A stretch of DNA of 8,805 bases, taken from NCBI GenBank assembly GCA_029879825.1, contig JAOUPL010000048.1:1-8805 (forward strand), read 5' to 3'. Shown in pieces: positions 1 through 6,756 of this stretch. The stretch comes from Candidatus Bathyarchaeota archaeon. Lineage in GTDB: Archaea; Thermoproteota; Bathyarchaeia; Bathyarchaeales; Bathyarchaeaceae. The position numbers and the translations under genes were made by a program. The notes under the pieces were generated by a model. It was not told where the DNA came from. It ran no database searches and saw nothing but the letters and a program-made list of their open reading frames with translations. Each line of letters begins with the position of its first letter. Positions within the stretch are counted from its first letter, which is position 1.

Positions 1-6
1 GGAACA

Positions 7-381
7 ATGATAGAAGAATCTTCTTTCGACACCAGAAAAGCAATAATTTGTTTTCAGTATGTGGAAAGAATTAAGTCTGAATTGATAATCGCGGTGAAGC
101 TTTTAGAGAAACTTAACGAGTTGAATGGGGATGAGCTTGCTGGCGCCAAGAAAATGATGTTATCGTTTTTAGATGCTTTGGCAGGGGAGATTACTATCGC
201 TCACGGCGTCCTAGGACTACGAAACTTTGAGGAGGCGAGAGATAAAATACTCGATGCTGCGGGGAAAATATTGTCACAGGATTATCTAGAGGCGACGAAC
301 AACATTTCGAAGGCGATATCATCCGTAACCACCAGCGGTAGCAGGGCAATGCAGATGTTAAAGGAGAAAAATATCCTCTAA
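7..381 (+). CDS. hypothetical helical protein, 124 aa
   Basis: I do not recognise this protein. It is 124 residues, appears almost entirely alpha-helical, and has no signal peptide, membrane segment, Cys pair or catalytic-looking motif. A hydrophobic-amphipathic helix at about 14-40 is followed by helices at about 43-68, 72-90 and 93-118, with a short basic C-terminus, so a helical bundle or a dimerising partner protein is plausible. The ATG at 7 is the first start in the window, but the frame stays open to the left edge, so the true N-terminus may lie outside. It is followed by a six-T run at 390-395 and is convergent with the glycosylase gene that ends at 526. Its operon partners, if any, lie to the left of the window. 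Confidence 0.65.
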   Translation: MIEESSFDTRKAIICFQYVERIKSELIIAVKLLEKLNELNGDELAGAKKMMLSFLDALAGEITIAHGVLGLRNFEEARDKILDAAGKILSQDYLEATNNISKAISSVTTSGSRAMQMLKEKNIL

Positions 382-389
382 ATAGACAC

Positions 390-395
390 TTTTTT
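390..395 (+). terminator. T-run terminator after the 124-aa gene
   Basis: Six consecutive T begin 8 nt after the TAA stop and are followed by a C-run. Archaeal intrinsic termination typically needs only a T-rich stretch without a hairpin, so this is a reasonable 3' end for the first gene. Confidence 0.4.
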
Positions 396-454
396 AACCC
401 CCCAGCATGTCAATAGGCGATTCCTGGGCATGACTCCCTTAATTCATGGACTTG

Positions 455-464
455 AAAAAAGAAA
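455..464 (-). terminator. T-run terminator of the MBL-ogg unit
   Basis: Read on the minus strand this is TTTCTTTTTT, about 60-70 nt downstream of the glycosylase stop codon at 526-528. It is the strongest T-tract in the convergent intergenic region, and no competing gene lies between it and the stop. Confidence 0.4.
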
Positions 465-525
465 TGTTTCTATAACAAGAATTGGAGTTGTTCCAAGTTA
501 AAAGAAGAATTCAGCGCGCACATTT

Positions 526-1410
526 CTAATGCTCTCTTGACAGCGTGAACAAATATTCTTGTGCATATCCTGCGTATTTCCCGAAATATTCTCTTCCAAA
601 CGAGTTGATTGTCTTATATTCGCGTGGTGTAATCGAGCTTTTGGTGGAAACTCTTTTGACAAATGAACGTTCGAAATAGCTTGGATAGAATTCTAGAACC
701 GCACGCTTCATCCAAATGTCCACAGGAAAAGCTTCCAACTTGTCTAGGGAGAAGAGGAGAACGCAGTCAGCGACTTTTTGTCCCGCTCCCGGCAGTGACA
801 ACAATTTCTGTCTAGCTTTCTCATAATTCATTTTCCTCAAGTCCTCTAGGTTGAATTCTTCGCGGTCCAGAATTCTTGAGGTTTCTAAAACCCGCTCTGC
901 CCTGAACCCCAACTTGCAACTTCTCATTTCTTCGAGACCAGCGTGTGCTAGGTCGCTCGGCTTTGGAAACGTGTAGAAATCGTGACCGTTGAAAGTTATC
1001 TTGTCTCCAAATTGTTTGGAGAGGTTAAGAATCATGTTTTTGATAGCTGGGATGTTCTTGTAGGTTGCGCAGATGTATGAGATTAGGCACTCCCATGGTT
1101 CTTGCCTGCTTATTCTCAGTCCATGGCAACGTTGAATAGCCCTTCTTATGTGCTCATCTTTGTTTATTTGGGAAAGTATAGATGGTAGGTTGTCATCCAG
1201 CCTGAAGTAGTTCTCGATAAACTCTGCAGTCGTCTTTTCAGGAAACATTTGAAACATCAACTTGTCAGCGATTTGTCTTATCTTAACAACCTTGTCTTTA
1301 ACAACGCCGTACCACCAATCGCCCAATTTTTTCCATCGAAACAACTGACCGCATCTCAGAGTGTGCTCCAAACTGAAAGGGACTGTTGACGTATCCAGCT
1401 GAATCTCCAT
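526..1410 (-). CDS. ogg: 8-oxoguanine DNA glycosylase/AP lyase (Ogg1 family)
   Basis: A bifunctional base-excision repair enzyme that removes 8-oxoguanine and nicks the abasic site by beta-elimination. It has the full Ogg1 layout: an N-terminal domain with GQLFRW at 21-26, the RQEPWECLISYICA helix at 102-115, KLGFR at 166-170, and the helix-hairpin-helix LLSLPGAGQKVADC at 203-216. The catalytic Lys is K212 and the activating Asp is D231 in PVDIW. At 294 aa it is complete and of usual Ogg1-family length. The ATG at 1410 gives the expected N-terminus and lies 26 nt after the upstream hydrolase stop, so the two genes are probably co-transcribed. Aligned by eye to human OGG1, the Asn and Arg that contact the orphan cytosine (N149, R154) are replaced by Tyr117 and Ala122, and Tyr203 by Phe169. 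This resembles the relaxed opposite-base type described for Clostridium Ogg. Family assignment is secure; altered specificity is inference. Confidence 0.93.
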   Translation of the reverse strand: MEIQLDTSTVPFSLEHTLRCGQLFRWKKLGDWWYGVVKDKVVKIRQIADKLMFQMFPEKTTAEFIENYFRLDDNLPSILSQINKDEHIRRAIQRCHGLRISRQEPWECLISYICATYKNIPAIKNMILNLSKQFGDKITFNGHDFYTFPKPSDLAHAGLEEMRSCKLGFRAERVLETSRILDREEFNLEDLRKMNYEKARQKLLSLPGAGQKVADCVLLFSLDKLEAFPVDIWMKRAVLEFYPSYFERSFVKRVSTKSSITPREYKTINSFGREYFGKYAGYAQEYLFTLSREH

Positions 1411-1436
1411 GGTGTTTCCACAGTATTGAGAATTGA

Positions 1437-2072
1437 TTACATCTGCAGGAAAGGATTGTGCTTCTTTTCTTCGCCTATGGTGGTGACGGGGCCGTGACCA
1501 GGATATACTTTGAAGTGGTCTGGCAATGTTACCAGTTTGGTTTTGATTGACTGCATGATTTCTTCGAAAGATGCGCCTGGAAAATCGGTCCTACCTATAG
1601 AGCCAGCGAAAAGAGTGTCCCCCGGAAAAACAAAATTCTCGCCTAGGAGGGATATGCCGCCTCTGCTGTGTCCCGGTGTGTGGAGAACCACGAGGTTGAT
1701 GCGTCCAACTTGAATGACGTTTCCCTCATGGAGTGTTCTGTCGGCTGGCGGCGATGTCACACGAAGCCCAAAAACCATTGAAAGAGTTTTGGCAACGGTG
1801 GTAAGCATTATTGCGTCATCTTCATGGATCAAGATGAGGGCGCCAGTTGCTTTTTTTATGATTCCGTTTCCAGCTGTGTGATCAGCGTGACCATGCGTGT
1901 TAACGATGTACTTAACATGCAAATCATTTTGTTCAATAAAGTCAAGAACCTCTTTAGCTTCTCTGTCTCTGTCAAATCCAGGATCGATGACTATGGCTTC
2001 CTTGGTTTCCTCGCAGCCTACGACATAGCAGTTCGTCAGATACATTCCAAATGTGAACATCTTTAGAATCAT
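1437..2072 (-). CDS. MBL-fold metallo-hydrolase, glyoxalase II-like
   Basis: A cytoplasmic metallo-beta-lactamase-fold hydrolase of the glyoxalase II/YcbL type; these usually cleave thioesters such as hydroxyacylglutathione-like compounds. The binuclear metal site is complete: THGHADH at 59-65, H135 in HTPGHS, D152 in GDTLF and H193 in PGHG. GRTDFPG at 160-166 is typical of the compact glyoxalase II group. I chose the ATG at 2072 (211 aa). An in-frame TTG at 2114 would add 14 residues, but the TATA-like box at 2131-2138 predicts transcription starting near 2108, downstream of that TTG, and AGAGG sits 7 nt before the ATG. The N-terminus MILKMFTFG...TNCY is also where this family normally begins. 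It is first in a unit with ogg. The substrate is unknown; archaea usually lack glutathione, so another thiol ester is possible. Confidence 0.9.
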   Translation of the reverse strand: MILKMFTFGMYLTNCYVVGCEETKEAIVIDPGFDRDREAKEVLDFIEQNDLHVKYIVNTHGHADHTAGNGIIKKATGALILIHEDDAIMLTTVAKTLSMVFGLRVTSPPADRTLHEGNVIQVGRINLVVLHTPGHSRGGISLLGENFVFPGDTLFAGSIGRTDFPGASFEEIMQSIKTKLVTLPDHFKVYPGHGPVTTIGEEKKHNPFLQM

Positions 2073-2130
2073 GGGTATGCCTCTTGCCAGACGAATGTGA
2101 TAGTATCCTATCAAAAGAGAATATCGCTGT

Positions 2131-2138
2131 TATAAAAC
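2131..2138 (-). promoter_or_regulatory. TATA box for the MBL-ogg unit
   Basis: The minus strand reads GTTTTATA, about 60 nt upstream of the ATG at 2072. A start about 26 nt downstream (near 2108) gives a leader of roughly 36 nt carrying AGAGG. The position separates this unit from the rml-like operon that ends at 2170. Confidence 0.45.
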
Positions 2139-2169
2139 TACTGGAAGACGCCCGCGCTAGACCATTATT

Positions 2170-3045
2170 TTACTCGCAGAATTGGTTGGTGCGGTTGTGT
2201 CCTTTCTCGACTAGATAGTCGCGAAGAGCTTCTTTCCATTCCCTCATTTGTATGCCGTATTTTGGAAGTTTTGTGCTTCTTAATGCCGAAAATCTTGGCC
2301 TTTTTGCTTTTATTTTTAGTTCGCGTGTTTCTATTGGTGTCAAAGCCGGCTTTAAGCGTAAAAGTCTGAATGTTTCTTTGGCGAATTGGAACCACGTGCA
2401 GTAGCCTTTGTTTGTCGAGTGGTAAGTTCCGAATGGTAGCTTTGATTCCAGCATATTTTTTATTGTTGTGGCTGCGTCTCTTGAATATGTTGGGCTCATC
2501 CACATGTCATCAACAACATTGATGGTTTCGTTTTTTTTGGCTTTTGTTATCATCGTTTCGACGAAGTTTCCTCCTTTGCCGCTTGCTCCTGCTACGCCGA
2601 ATAGGCTTGCAAGTCTGATGATATAGTGTTTTGGGTTTTGTTTTGTGTAGAATTCTCCAGCTAGTTTTGAGATTCCGTAGGTGTTGATTGGGGTTGGGGT
2701 GTCATCTTCTGTGTAGGGCTCGTTTTTGGAGCCGTCGAAGACGTAGTCTGTGCCTATGAACATGGTTGTGGCTCCGATTTCTTTGGATATTGTAGCGATG
2801 TTTCTGGCGCCTAAGGCGTTTACGGAGAACGTTTTTAGGGGTTCTTCTTCGCACTGGTCTGTTTTGTGGAATGCGGCGGTGTTTATGATGACATCGGGGT
2901 GATGCTCCTTTAAAATTAGGCAGCTGTTATAATCTGTGACTTCTATGTCTTGGTGTGTGAGGCCTATGACTTGATGTTCATCTCGTAATACTTTCATGAG
3001 GTCTGTGCCGAGTTGTCCTGTTGGGCCTATGATTATTATTTTCAT
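2170..3045 (-). CDS. rmlD: dTDP-4-dehydrorhamnose reductase (RmlD family)
   Basis: A short-chain dehydrogenase/reductase that in the classic pathway reduces dTDP-4-dehydro-L-rhamnose to dTDP-L-rhamnose with NAD(P)H. The Rossmann motif GPTGQLG is at 7-13. The RmlD signature GTDYVFDG is at 98-105 and the active-site YGISK at 123-127. The triad T99, Y123, K127 is complete, and NTAAFHKTDQCE at 55-66 is typical of the family. At 291 aa the length is normal. Its ATG overlaps the stop of the SDR epimerase gene by 4 nt (ATGA), so translation is probably coupled and this is the last gene of the operon. Codons end overwhelmingly in A or C, unlike the flanking genes. RmlD paralogues acting on other 4-keto sugars exist, so the exact substrate depends on the rest of the pathway. 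Confidence 0.9.
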   Translation of the reverse strand: MKIIIIGPTGQLGTDLMKVLRDEHQVIGLTHQDIEVTDYNSCLILKEHHPDVIINTAAFHKTDQCEEEPLKTFSVNALGARNIATISKEIGATTMFIGTDYVFDGSKNEPYTEDDTPTPINTYGISKLAGEFYTKQNPKHYIIRLASLFGVAGASGKGGNFVETMITKAKKNETINVVDDMWMSPTYSRDAATTIKNMLESKLPFGTYHSTNKGYCTWFQFAKETFRLLRLKPALTPIETRELKIKAKRPRFSALRSTKLPKYGIQMREWKEALRDYLVEKGHNRTNQFCE

Positions 3046-4058
3046 AGTATTGCTCCGTTGATTTCGACTTCTTTGATGACAGTGTGCATTTCTAGTAAGT
3101 GCTTATACCATTTGACGGTTATTGTTCGTAAATCGTCTCCTGATACTCTCCCATCTTTAAGCGCGTCGAACACTTCTTTTGCTCCTTCTTTGGGTGTATA
3201 CTGCGGCTTGAAGTTCAGTGTTTCTTTGATTTTGTTGAAGCTTACTCTGTAGCTTCTTTTGTCTGGTGAGCCGTACCATTCGTAGTTGAACGGCAAGTTG
3301 ATGGACTCTGCTATGAGTTTCGCCAAGGTGAAGATTTGGACGTTTTGTTCATTGCTGCCTGTGTTAAAAACTTGACCGTTGACAAATTCTGGATCTGCTT
3401 CTAAGACTTCGGTGAAGGCTTTTGAGGTGTCTTTTACGTGTATGAAGGGGCGCCATTGTTTTCCGTCTCTCATGATTGGTATTTTGCCGTTTTTGAAGAA
3501 GCCCAAGGTCATTCCGTTGATTGCTAGGTCGAATCTCATTCTGGGAGACAGTCCGTAGACTGTGGCTTGTCTGAGTGCTGTTACGGTGAAGGATTTGTCT
3601 GCTAGTGGTAGGATTTCCTTTTCTGCTAGCACGTTGGCTTTTGCGTAGGTTGTTAGCGGGTTGGGGCTGGATTCTTCGGTTAGGATCTCTTCTCGGAATC
3701 CGTAGACGCTGCAGGTGCTTGCCAAAACGTACCTGGAGACTCCATATTTTTTCGAGAGTTTGGCTACTCTGACTCGTCCTATATAGTTTATTTCAAGGGT
3801 TTTTTGCGGTTCTAGTTCGCCGCTTGGGTCGTTTGATAGCGATGCTAGGTCGAAGACGGCGTCTATGCCTTTGAGAATTTCTGGTTTAAACCATCTGATG
3901 TCGTCTTTTATTAGGTGAATTTTGTTGGCGACTTCCTTTATTGGGTCTAACCCGAAGAAGAGTCTGTCTAGGCATGTTACCTCGTAGCCCTTTTCTAGGA
4001 GAATTCCGGAGAGAACAGAGCCTATGCAGCCTGCTCCGCCTGTTACTAACACTCGCAT
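3042..4058 (-). CDS. NAD-dependent NDP-sugar epimerase/dehydratase (extended SDR)
   Basis: An extended short-chain dehydrogenase acting on a nucleotide sugar. It has GGAGCIG at 7-13 for NAD binding, D31 at the end of beta-2 (NAD rather than NADP), the STCSVYG strand at 114-120 and the substrate-loop region RMRFDLAING at 173-182. RPFIHVKD at 203-210 is also typical. The usual YxxxK pair appears as Y138-A-K-A-N142: Asn stands where the catalytic Lys should be, with a Lys two residues earlier. It also lacks the TDEVYG signature of RmlB, so it is unlikely to be dTDP-glucose 4,6-dehydratase even though it sits where rmlB might be. The start at 4058 follows the cupin stop by 13 nt with AAGAGG upstream; its TGA overlaps the rmlD ATG. 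Epimerase, reductase or a subfamily with a rearranged active site are all possible. The fold is certain, the reaction is not. Confidence 0.85.
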   Translation of the reverse strand: MRVLVTGGAGCIGSVLSGILLEKGYEVTCLDRLFFGLDPIKEVANKIHLIKDDIRWFKPEILKGIDAVFDLASLSNDPSGELEPQKTLEINYIGRVRVAKLSKKYGVSRYVLASTCSVYGFREEILTEESSPNPLTTYAKANVLAEKEILPLADKSFTVTALRQATVYGLSPRMRFDLAINGMTLGFFKNGKIPIMRDGKQWRPFIHVKDTSKAFTEVLEADPEFVNGQVFNTGSNEQNVQIFTLAKLIAESINLPFNYEWYGSPDKRSYRVSFNKIKETLNFKPQYTPKEGAKEVFDALKDGRVSGDDLRTITVKWYKHLLEMHTVIKEVEINGAIL

Positions 4059-4071
4059 TTATCGTTGCCTC

Positions 4072-4587
4072 TTATTTGTGCGGGGGGCGGAACCAGTCCC
4101 AAGGTTTGCCAACGCGGGGGTCGTCTTTTTTGCCGTTTATTTCTGTCGGGACTATTGTTGGGTCGTTCCATGGTCTGCGGCTTTCATCTGGGTTTTGATA
4201 GTCGTAGAGTTTCGTGACGAAGTAGATTGTTAGGGATGGTTCGTTGCTGACGGTTTTTGTTCCGTGCAGATATTTCCCGGGTATCCTTACCAGCGTGGGT
4301 TTTTCGCCTGTCGCTATAACTTCAGCCATCTTTGCTGTTTCTTCTTCGTAGGCGCAGATTTTCATGGCTCCTTTTAGAACTAGGAAGTAATCTATTTGCC
4401 CTCTTTGGTGTTTGTGCCAAGCTCTTATAATGTTGGGGTAGCTGTAGCTTATGTTTGCTTGTGTTACCCATTCGCCTTCGAGAAGCTCTTTCCAGTCTTT
4501 TCTTAGGCCTTCGGCGAAGAAGCCTCTTTCGTCGGGCATCATATTTAATTCGTAGGTTTTTACTCCTTTGAGTGGATGTTCCTTCAT
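4072..4587 (-). CDS. rmlC: RmlC-like sugar 3,5-epimerase (cupin)
   Basis: A cupin of the dTDP-4-dehydrorhamnose 3,5-epimerase family, 171 aa against a usual 170-190. Conserved landmarks are DERGFF at 19-24, QANISYSY at 43-50, R55 and the catalytic-base position H58 in RAWHKH, and RIPGKYLHG at 101-109. The C-terminal PWNDP at 139-143 carries the likely Asp partner, and Tyr residues at 128 and 130 lie near the acid position. It is a divergent member: the Lys of the usual QxKLV strand is Asp66 (QIDYF), and the VDxR motif after that strand is absent. Its ATG overlaps the rmlA stop by 4 nt (ATGA), so translation is probably coupled. Activity on a 4-keto sugar is likely; strict RmlC activity is less certain. 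A related cupin ketoisomerase is the main alternative. Confidence 0.82.
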   Translation of the reverse strand: MKEHPLKGVKTYELNMMPDERGFFAEGLRKDWKELLEGEWVTQANISYSYPNIIRAWHKHQRGQIDYFLVLKGAMKICAYEEETAKMAEVIATGEKPTLVRIPGKYLHGTKTVSNEPSLTIYFVTKLYDYQNPDESRRPWNDPTIVPTEINGKKDDPRVGKPWDWFRPPHK

Positions 4588-5642
4588 ATTTCTACCTCTG
4601 AGAAGTCGCCTATGTTGAGTTTTAGGGTTTTATGTTTTTGATTTTTTAGGATTTTTGCATTTCTTCCTATGAGGCTTTCTTCTAGTCTTTCAACTCCTCT
4701 TATTAGAGCGTTTTCAAGTATTACGCTATATTCAACTGAGCTGTCTATAACGTGGGCTTCGTTGCCTACGCTTGTGTACGGTCCTATGAAGGAGTTTTTG
4801 ATGAGGCAGTTTTCGCCGATTATGCATGGACCTCTAACGGTGCTGTTCACGATTCTGGCGTTTTCTCGGACGGTGACTCTTCCTTCAACTTTGCTTTCAT
4901 GTATTTCTCCTTTTGTTTCTCGTTTGATGTATTCGTCTAGTAGTTTGGCGTTGGCGACTAGTATGTCGTCTTTTTTCCCTGTGTCAAGCCACCAAGTATC
5001 CAGCTTTTCCGCTTTAACTTTGAAGCCTTGGTTTATCATTTCTTGTATGGCGTCTGTGATTTCGAGTTCTCCTCTCCACGAAGTCTTTATTCGTTTTATG
5101 GCTTGGTGGATTTTGTTCGAGAAGATGTAGACGCCCACGAGGGCTAAGTTGCTTGGTGGAGTTTTAGGCTTTTCAACGAGCTTAGCGACGTTACCTTGGC
5201 TGTCTAGCACTACGATGCCGAATCTTGTTGGGTTTTCAACTTCTTTTAGGAGGATGAGGTTGTCCAACTTTTCGTTCCAGAATCTTTCTAGGAGGGTGTT
5301 GATGCCTTTTCCTATCAGGTTGTCGCCTAGATACATTATGAAGTCATCTTCGCCTAGAAAGCTTCTGGCTGTTTTCACGGCGTGCGCGAGTCCTAGGGGT
5401 TCCTGAACTATGTAGTTGACTTTTATGTTCCATGCAGAACCGTCTTTAACATAACCTTTAACGTCTTTGCCTGTTTCTGGGGCTATTATGACGCCTGCGT
5501 CTTTGATGCCAGCTTGCGAAATATGGTCTAAAACATAGCCTAAAATGGGCTTGTTGGCTATTGGAATTAGCTGTTTCGCGGTTGTGAACGTTAAAGGCCT
5601 AAGCCTAGTGCCTTTGCCACCACTAAGCACGAGAGCCTTCAT
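4584..5642 (-). CDS. rmlA: glucose-1-phosphate thymidylyltransferase (long RmlA)
   Basis: A nucleotidyltransferase that makes dTDP-glucose (or another NDP-sugar) from sugar-1-phosphate and dTTP, the entry step of the operon's pathway. The catalytic domain shows GGKGTRLRPLT at 8-18, KQLIPIANKP at 23-32, GDN at 106-108, EKP at 157-159, GELEITDA at 191-198 and WWLDTG at 217-222. From about 245 onward, repeated short I/V-x-x-S/N units form a left-handed beta-helix, which marks the long archaeal/actinobacterial form (352 aa) rather than the roughly 290-aa RmlA. It is first in the operon. The ATG at 5642 has AAGAGG 7 nt upstream and a TATA box at about 5681-5688. Nucleotide preference (dTTP or UTP) cannot be fixed by eye. 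Confidence 0.93.
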   Translation of the reverse strand: MKALVLSGGKGTRLRPLTFTTAKQLIPIANKPILGYVLDHISQAGIKDAGVIIAPETGKDVKGYVKDGSAWNIKVNYIVQEPLGLAHAVKTARSFLGEDDFIMYLGDNLIGKGINTLLERFWNEKLDNLILLKEVENPTRFGIVVLDSQGNVAKLVEKPKTPPSNLALVGVYIFSNKIHQAIKRIKTSWRGELEITDAIQEMINQGFKVKAEKLDTWWLDTGKKDDILVANAKLLDEYIKRETKGEIHESKVEGRVTVRENARIVNSTVRGPCIIGENCLIKNSFIGPYTSVGNEAHVIDSSVEYSVILENALIRGVERLEESLIGRNAKILKNQKHKTLKLNIGDFSEVEI

Positions 5643-5680
5643 AATAAAGCCTCTTTATAGCTAGTTTTATGAGCGCCTTT

Positions 5681-5688
5681 CTTATATC
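5681..5688 (-). promoter_or_regulatory. TATA box and RBS of the rml-like operon
   Basis: The minus strand reads GATATAAG, preceded by an A-rich stretch that could serve as the TFB recognition element. A start about 26 nt downstream falls near 5658, just before AAGAGG (5655-5650), which lies 7 nt from the rmlA ATG. This gives a very short leader and a single promoter for the four genes; I see no convincing internal promoter. Confidence 0.5.
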
Positions 5689-5767
5689 ACTTTAACCCAA
5701 AGAGGATTTGGCGCTCGCGAAAAAGTTCCGACACTATTTTTGTGAGTTATATCTGCATTTAGTTTTG

Positions 5768-5777
5768 AATTCGAATT
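5768..5777. repeat. 10-bp perfect palindrome AATTCGAATT
   Basis: A perfect palindrome in the intergenic region between the DUF5752-like gene and the rml-like operon, 80-90 nt upstream of the rmlA TATA box. It could be an operator half-site pair, but AT-rich palindromes of this size also occur by chance. Confidence 0.2.
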
Positions 5778-5796
5778 TTTGTTGCGTGGTCCGTAT

Positions 5797-6552
5797 TCAG
5801 CTCGTGGATTCGATTTTTTCTTTCTTGATTACGTTCCTAAACGTTTTTTTGCAGTTGTTGCATTTGTAGAAGCCTATGGTTAGTTGAAGCCTTTCACCGG
5901 TTTTACTTGGTTTTCCAGCCATCTTCCAGGTCTTAACTGGACCTGCTTGAGTTCCACATCGGGGACATTCTGCGACCTCCGGGTTATGCCTAGCGTTCAA
6001 GAGTTCTCTCCTAAGGTCTTCGCCGATGCTGTATATTTTCTCAATTCTTTCTGCTAGTTGTGTTTCCTTGAAAACGTCGCGAATCCAGTTGGCGAAGTCC
6101 CCTCTTTTTTGGTGGAACTCCAGTGAAGCAACCGGAATCTTCCCTATTTTCTCCCAGAAATCTTCCAAATTGAAGGCTGCTTCGAAGAGCGGTTTGCCAA
6201 CATCTTCGTAGAAGTAGAATCCCCATTCACTGGCGACTTCTTTTTTAGATGGTTCCGGAGGGATGTTCAACTTCGGTAATTCTCCGTGCTGTTGGCTGTA
6301 CTCGTCCAGAAGCTCTTTTACTCTCTCTTTCCAGTTGAGGGTGGACTCCCTCTTATAGTATATGGTTTCGCGTTTTCGAGGGTCGTCAGAGAAGTTTGTT
6401 TCTAAGTAGTGAGTGAAGGTTTTTTGAAGGTTTGTGCTTCCGCCAAGGTATATTAGAATTCTGTCTTCGTTGTAAAAGGCGTAGACACCAGCTTCTTCTG
6501 GGACATACTTTGCCCTTTCTCCCCACGCGTACATTTTTCCTGAAAGTGACAT
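5797..6552 (-). CDS. GIY-YIG-like / DUF5752 / zinc-ribbon protein, 251 aa
   Basis: A soluble protein of three parts. Residues 20-50 resemble a GIY-YIG endonuclease start: GVY at 22-24, then IYLG at 34-37 and STNL at 39-42. The conserved catalytic Arg expected a few residues later (as in NLRKR) is Thr45, so nuclease activity is doubtful. Residues 110-172 match the DUF5752 style, with FYFYEDVGKP, SLEFHQKRGDFANWI at 143-157 and LAERIEKI. The C-terminus is a zinc ribbon with CPRC at 196-199 and CNNC at 231-234, joined by a KTWKMAGKP...LTIGFYKC stretch seen in archaeal ribbon proteins. A Pro-rich linker lies at about 93-102. A TATA-like box at 6571-6578 is only about 22 nt from the ATG, suggesting a leaderless or nearly leaderless message. 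Function unknown; nucleic-acid binding is inferred from the ribbon and the GIY-YIG relic. Confidence 0.8.
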   Translation of the reverse strand: MSLSGKMYAWGERAKYVPEEAGVYAFYNEDRILIYLGGSTNLQKTFTHYLETNFSDDPRKRETIYYKRESTLNWKERVKELLDEYSQQHGELPKLNIPPEPSKKEVASEWGFYFYEDVGKPLFEAAFNLEDFWEKIGKIPVASLEFHQKRGDFANWIRDVFKETQLAERIEKIYSIGEDLRRELLNARHNPEVAECPRCGTQAGPVKTWKMAGKPSKTGERLQLTIGFYKCNNCKKTFRNVIKKEKIESTS

Positions 6553-6570
6553 TTTCTCGGCCCAAGATGA

Positions 6571-6578
6571 ATATATTG
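6571..6578 (-). promoter_or_regulatory. TATA box for the DUF5752-like gene
   Basis: The minus strand reads CAATATAT, centred about 22 nt upstream of the ATG at 6552. There is no clear Shine-Dalgarno motif before the ATG, so a leaderless or near-leaderless transcript is the simplest reading. Confidence 0.4.
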
Positions 6579-6756
6579 TGCGGTCATGTTTATGAAGCCT
6601 TTGGCGTTTTCTCCGAAAAACTACGCTTTAATTGATGATTTCTCGGTTCTCGATGGCTGAAGTAACAGCGAGACGTTACGTGCTTCCTACAATGACACCT
6701 TTTTAATCGTTTCCCTCGAATGCACGGACATAGATTAGGCTAAACTCATTGTTTTT

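Noticed and set aside
1824..2066. 80-aa + strand frame opposite the MBL gene
   Set aside because: It is antisense to a complete metal-binding MBL protein and has no ribosome binding site or family motif.
2165..2503. 112-aa minus-strand frame overlapping the end of rmlD
   Set aside because: It is a shadow of rmlD in another frame; its basic composition reflects the A/C-rich wobble use of the real gene.
6674..6693. Inverted repeat GTAAC...GTTAC in the gap before the DUF5752-like gene
   Set aside because: Only five pairs with no conserved neighbourhood or T-run; too weak to call.
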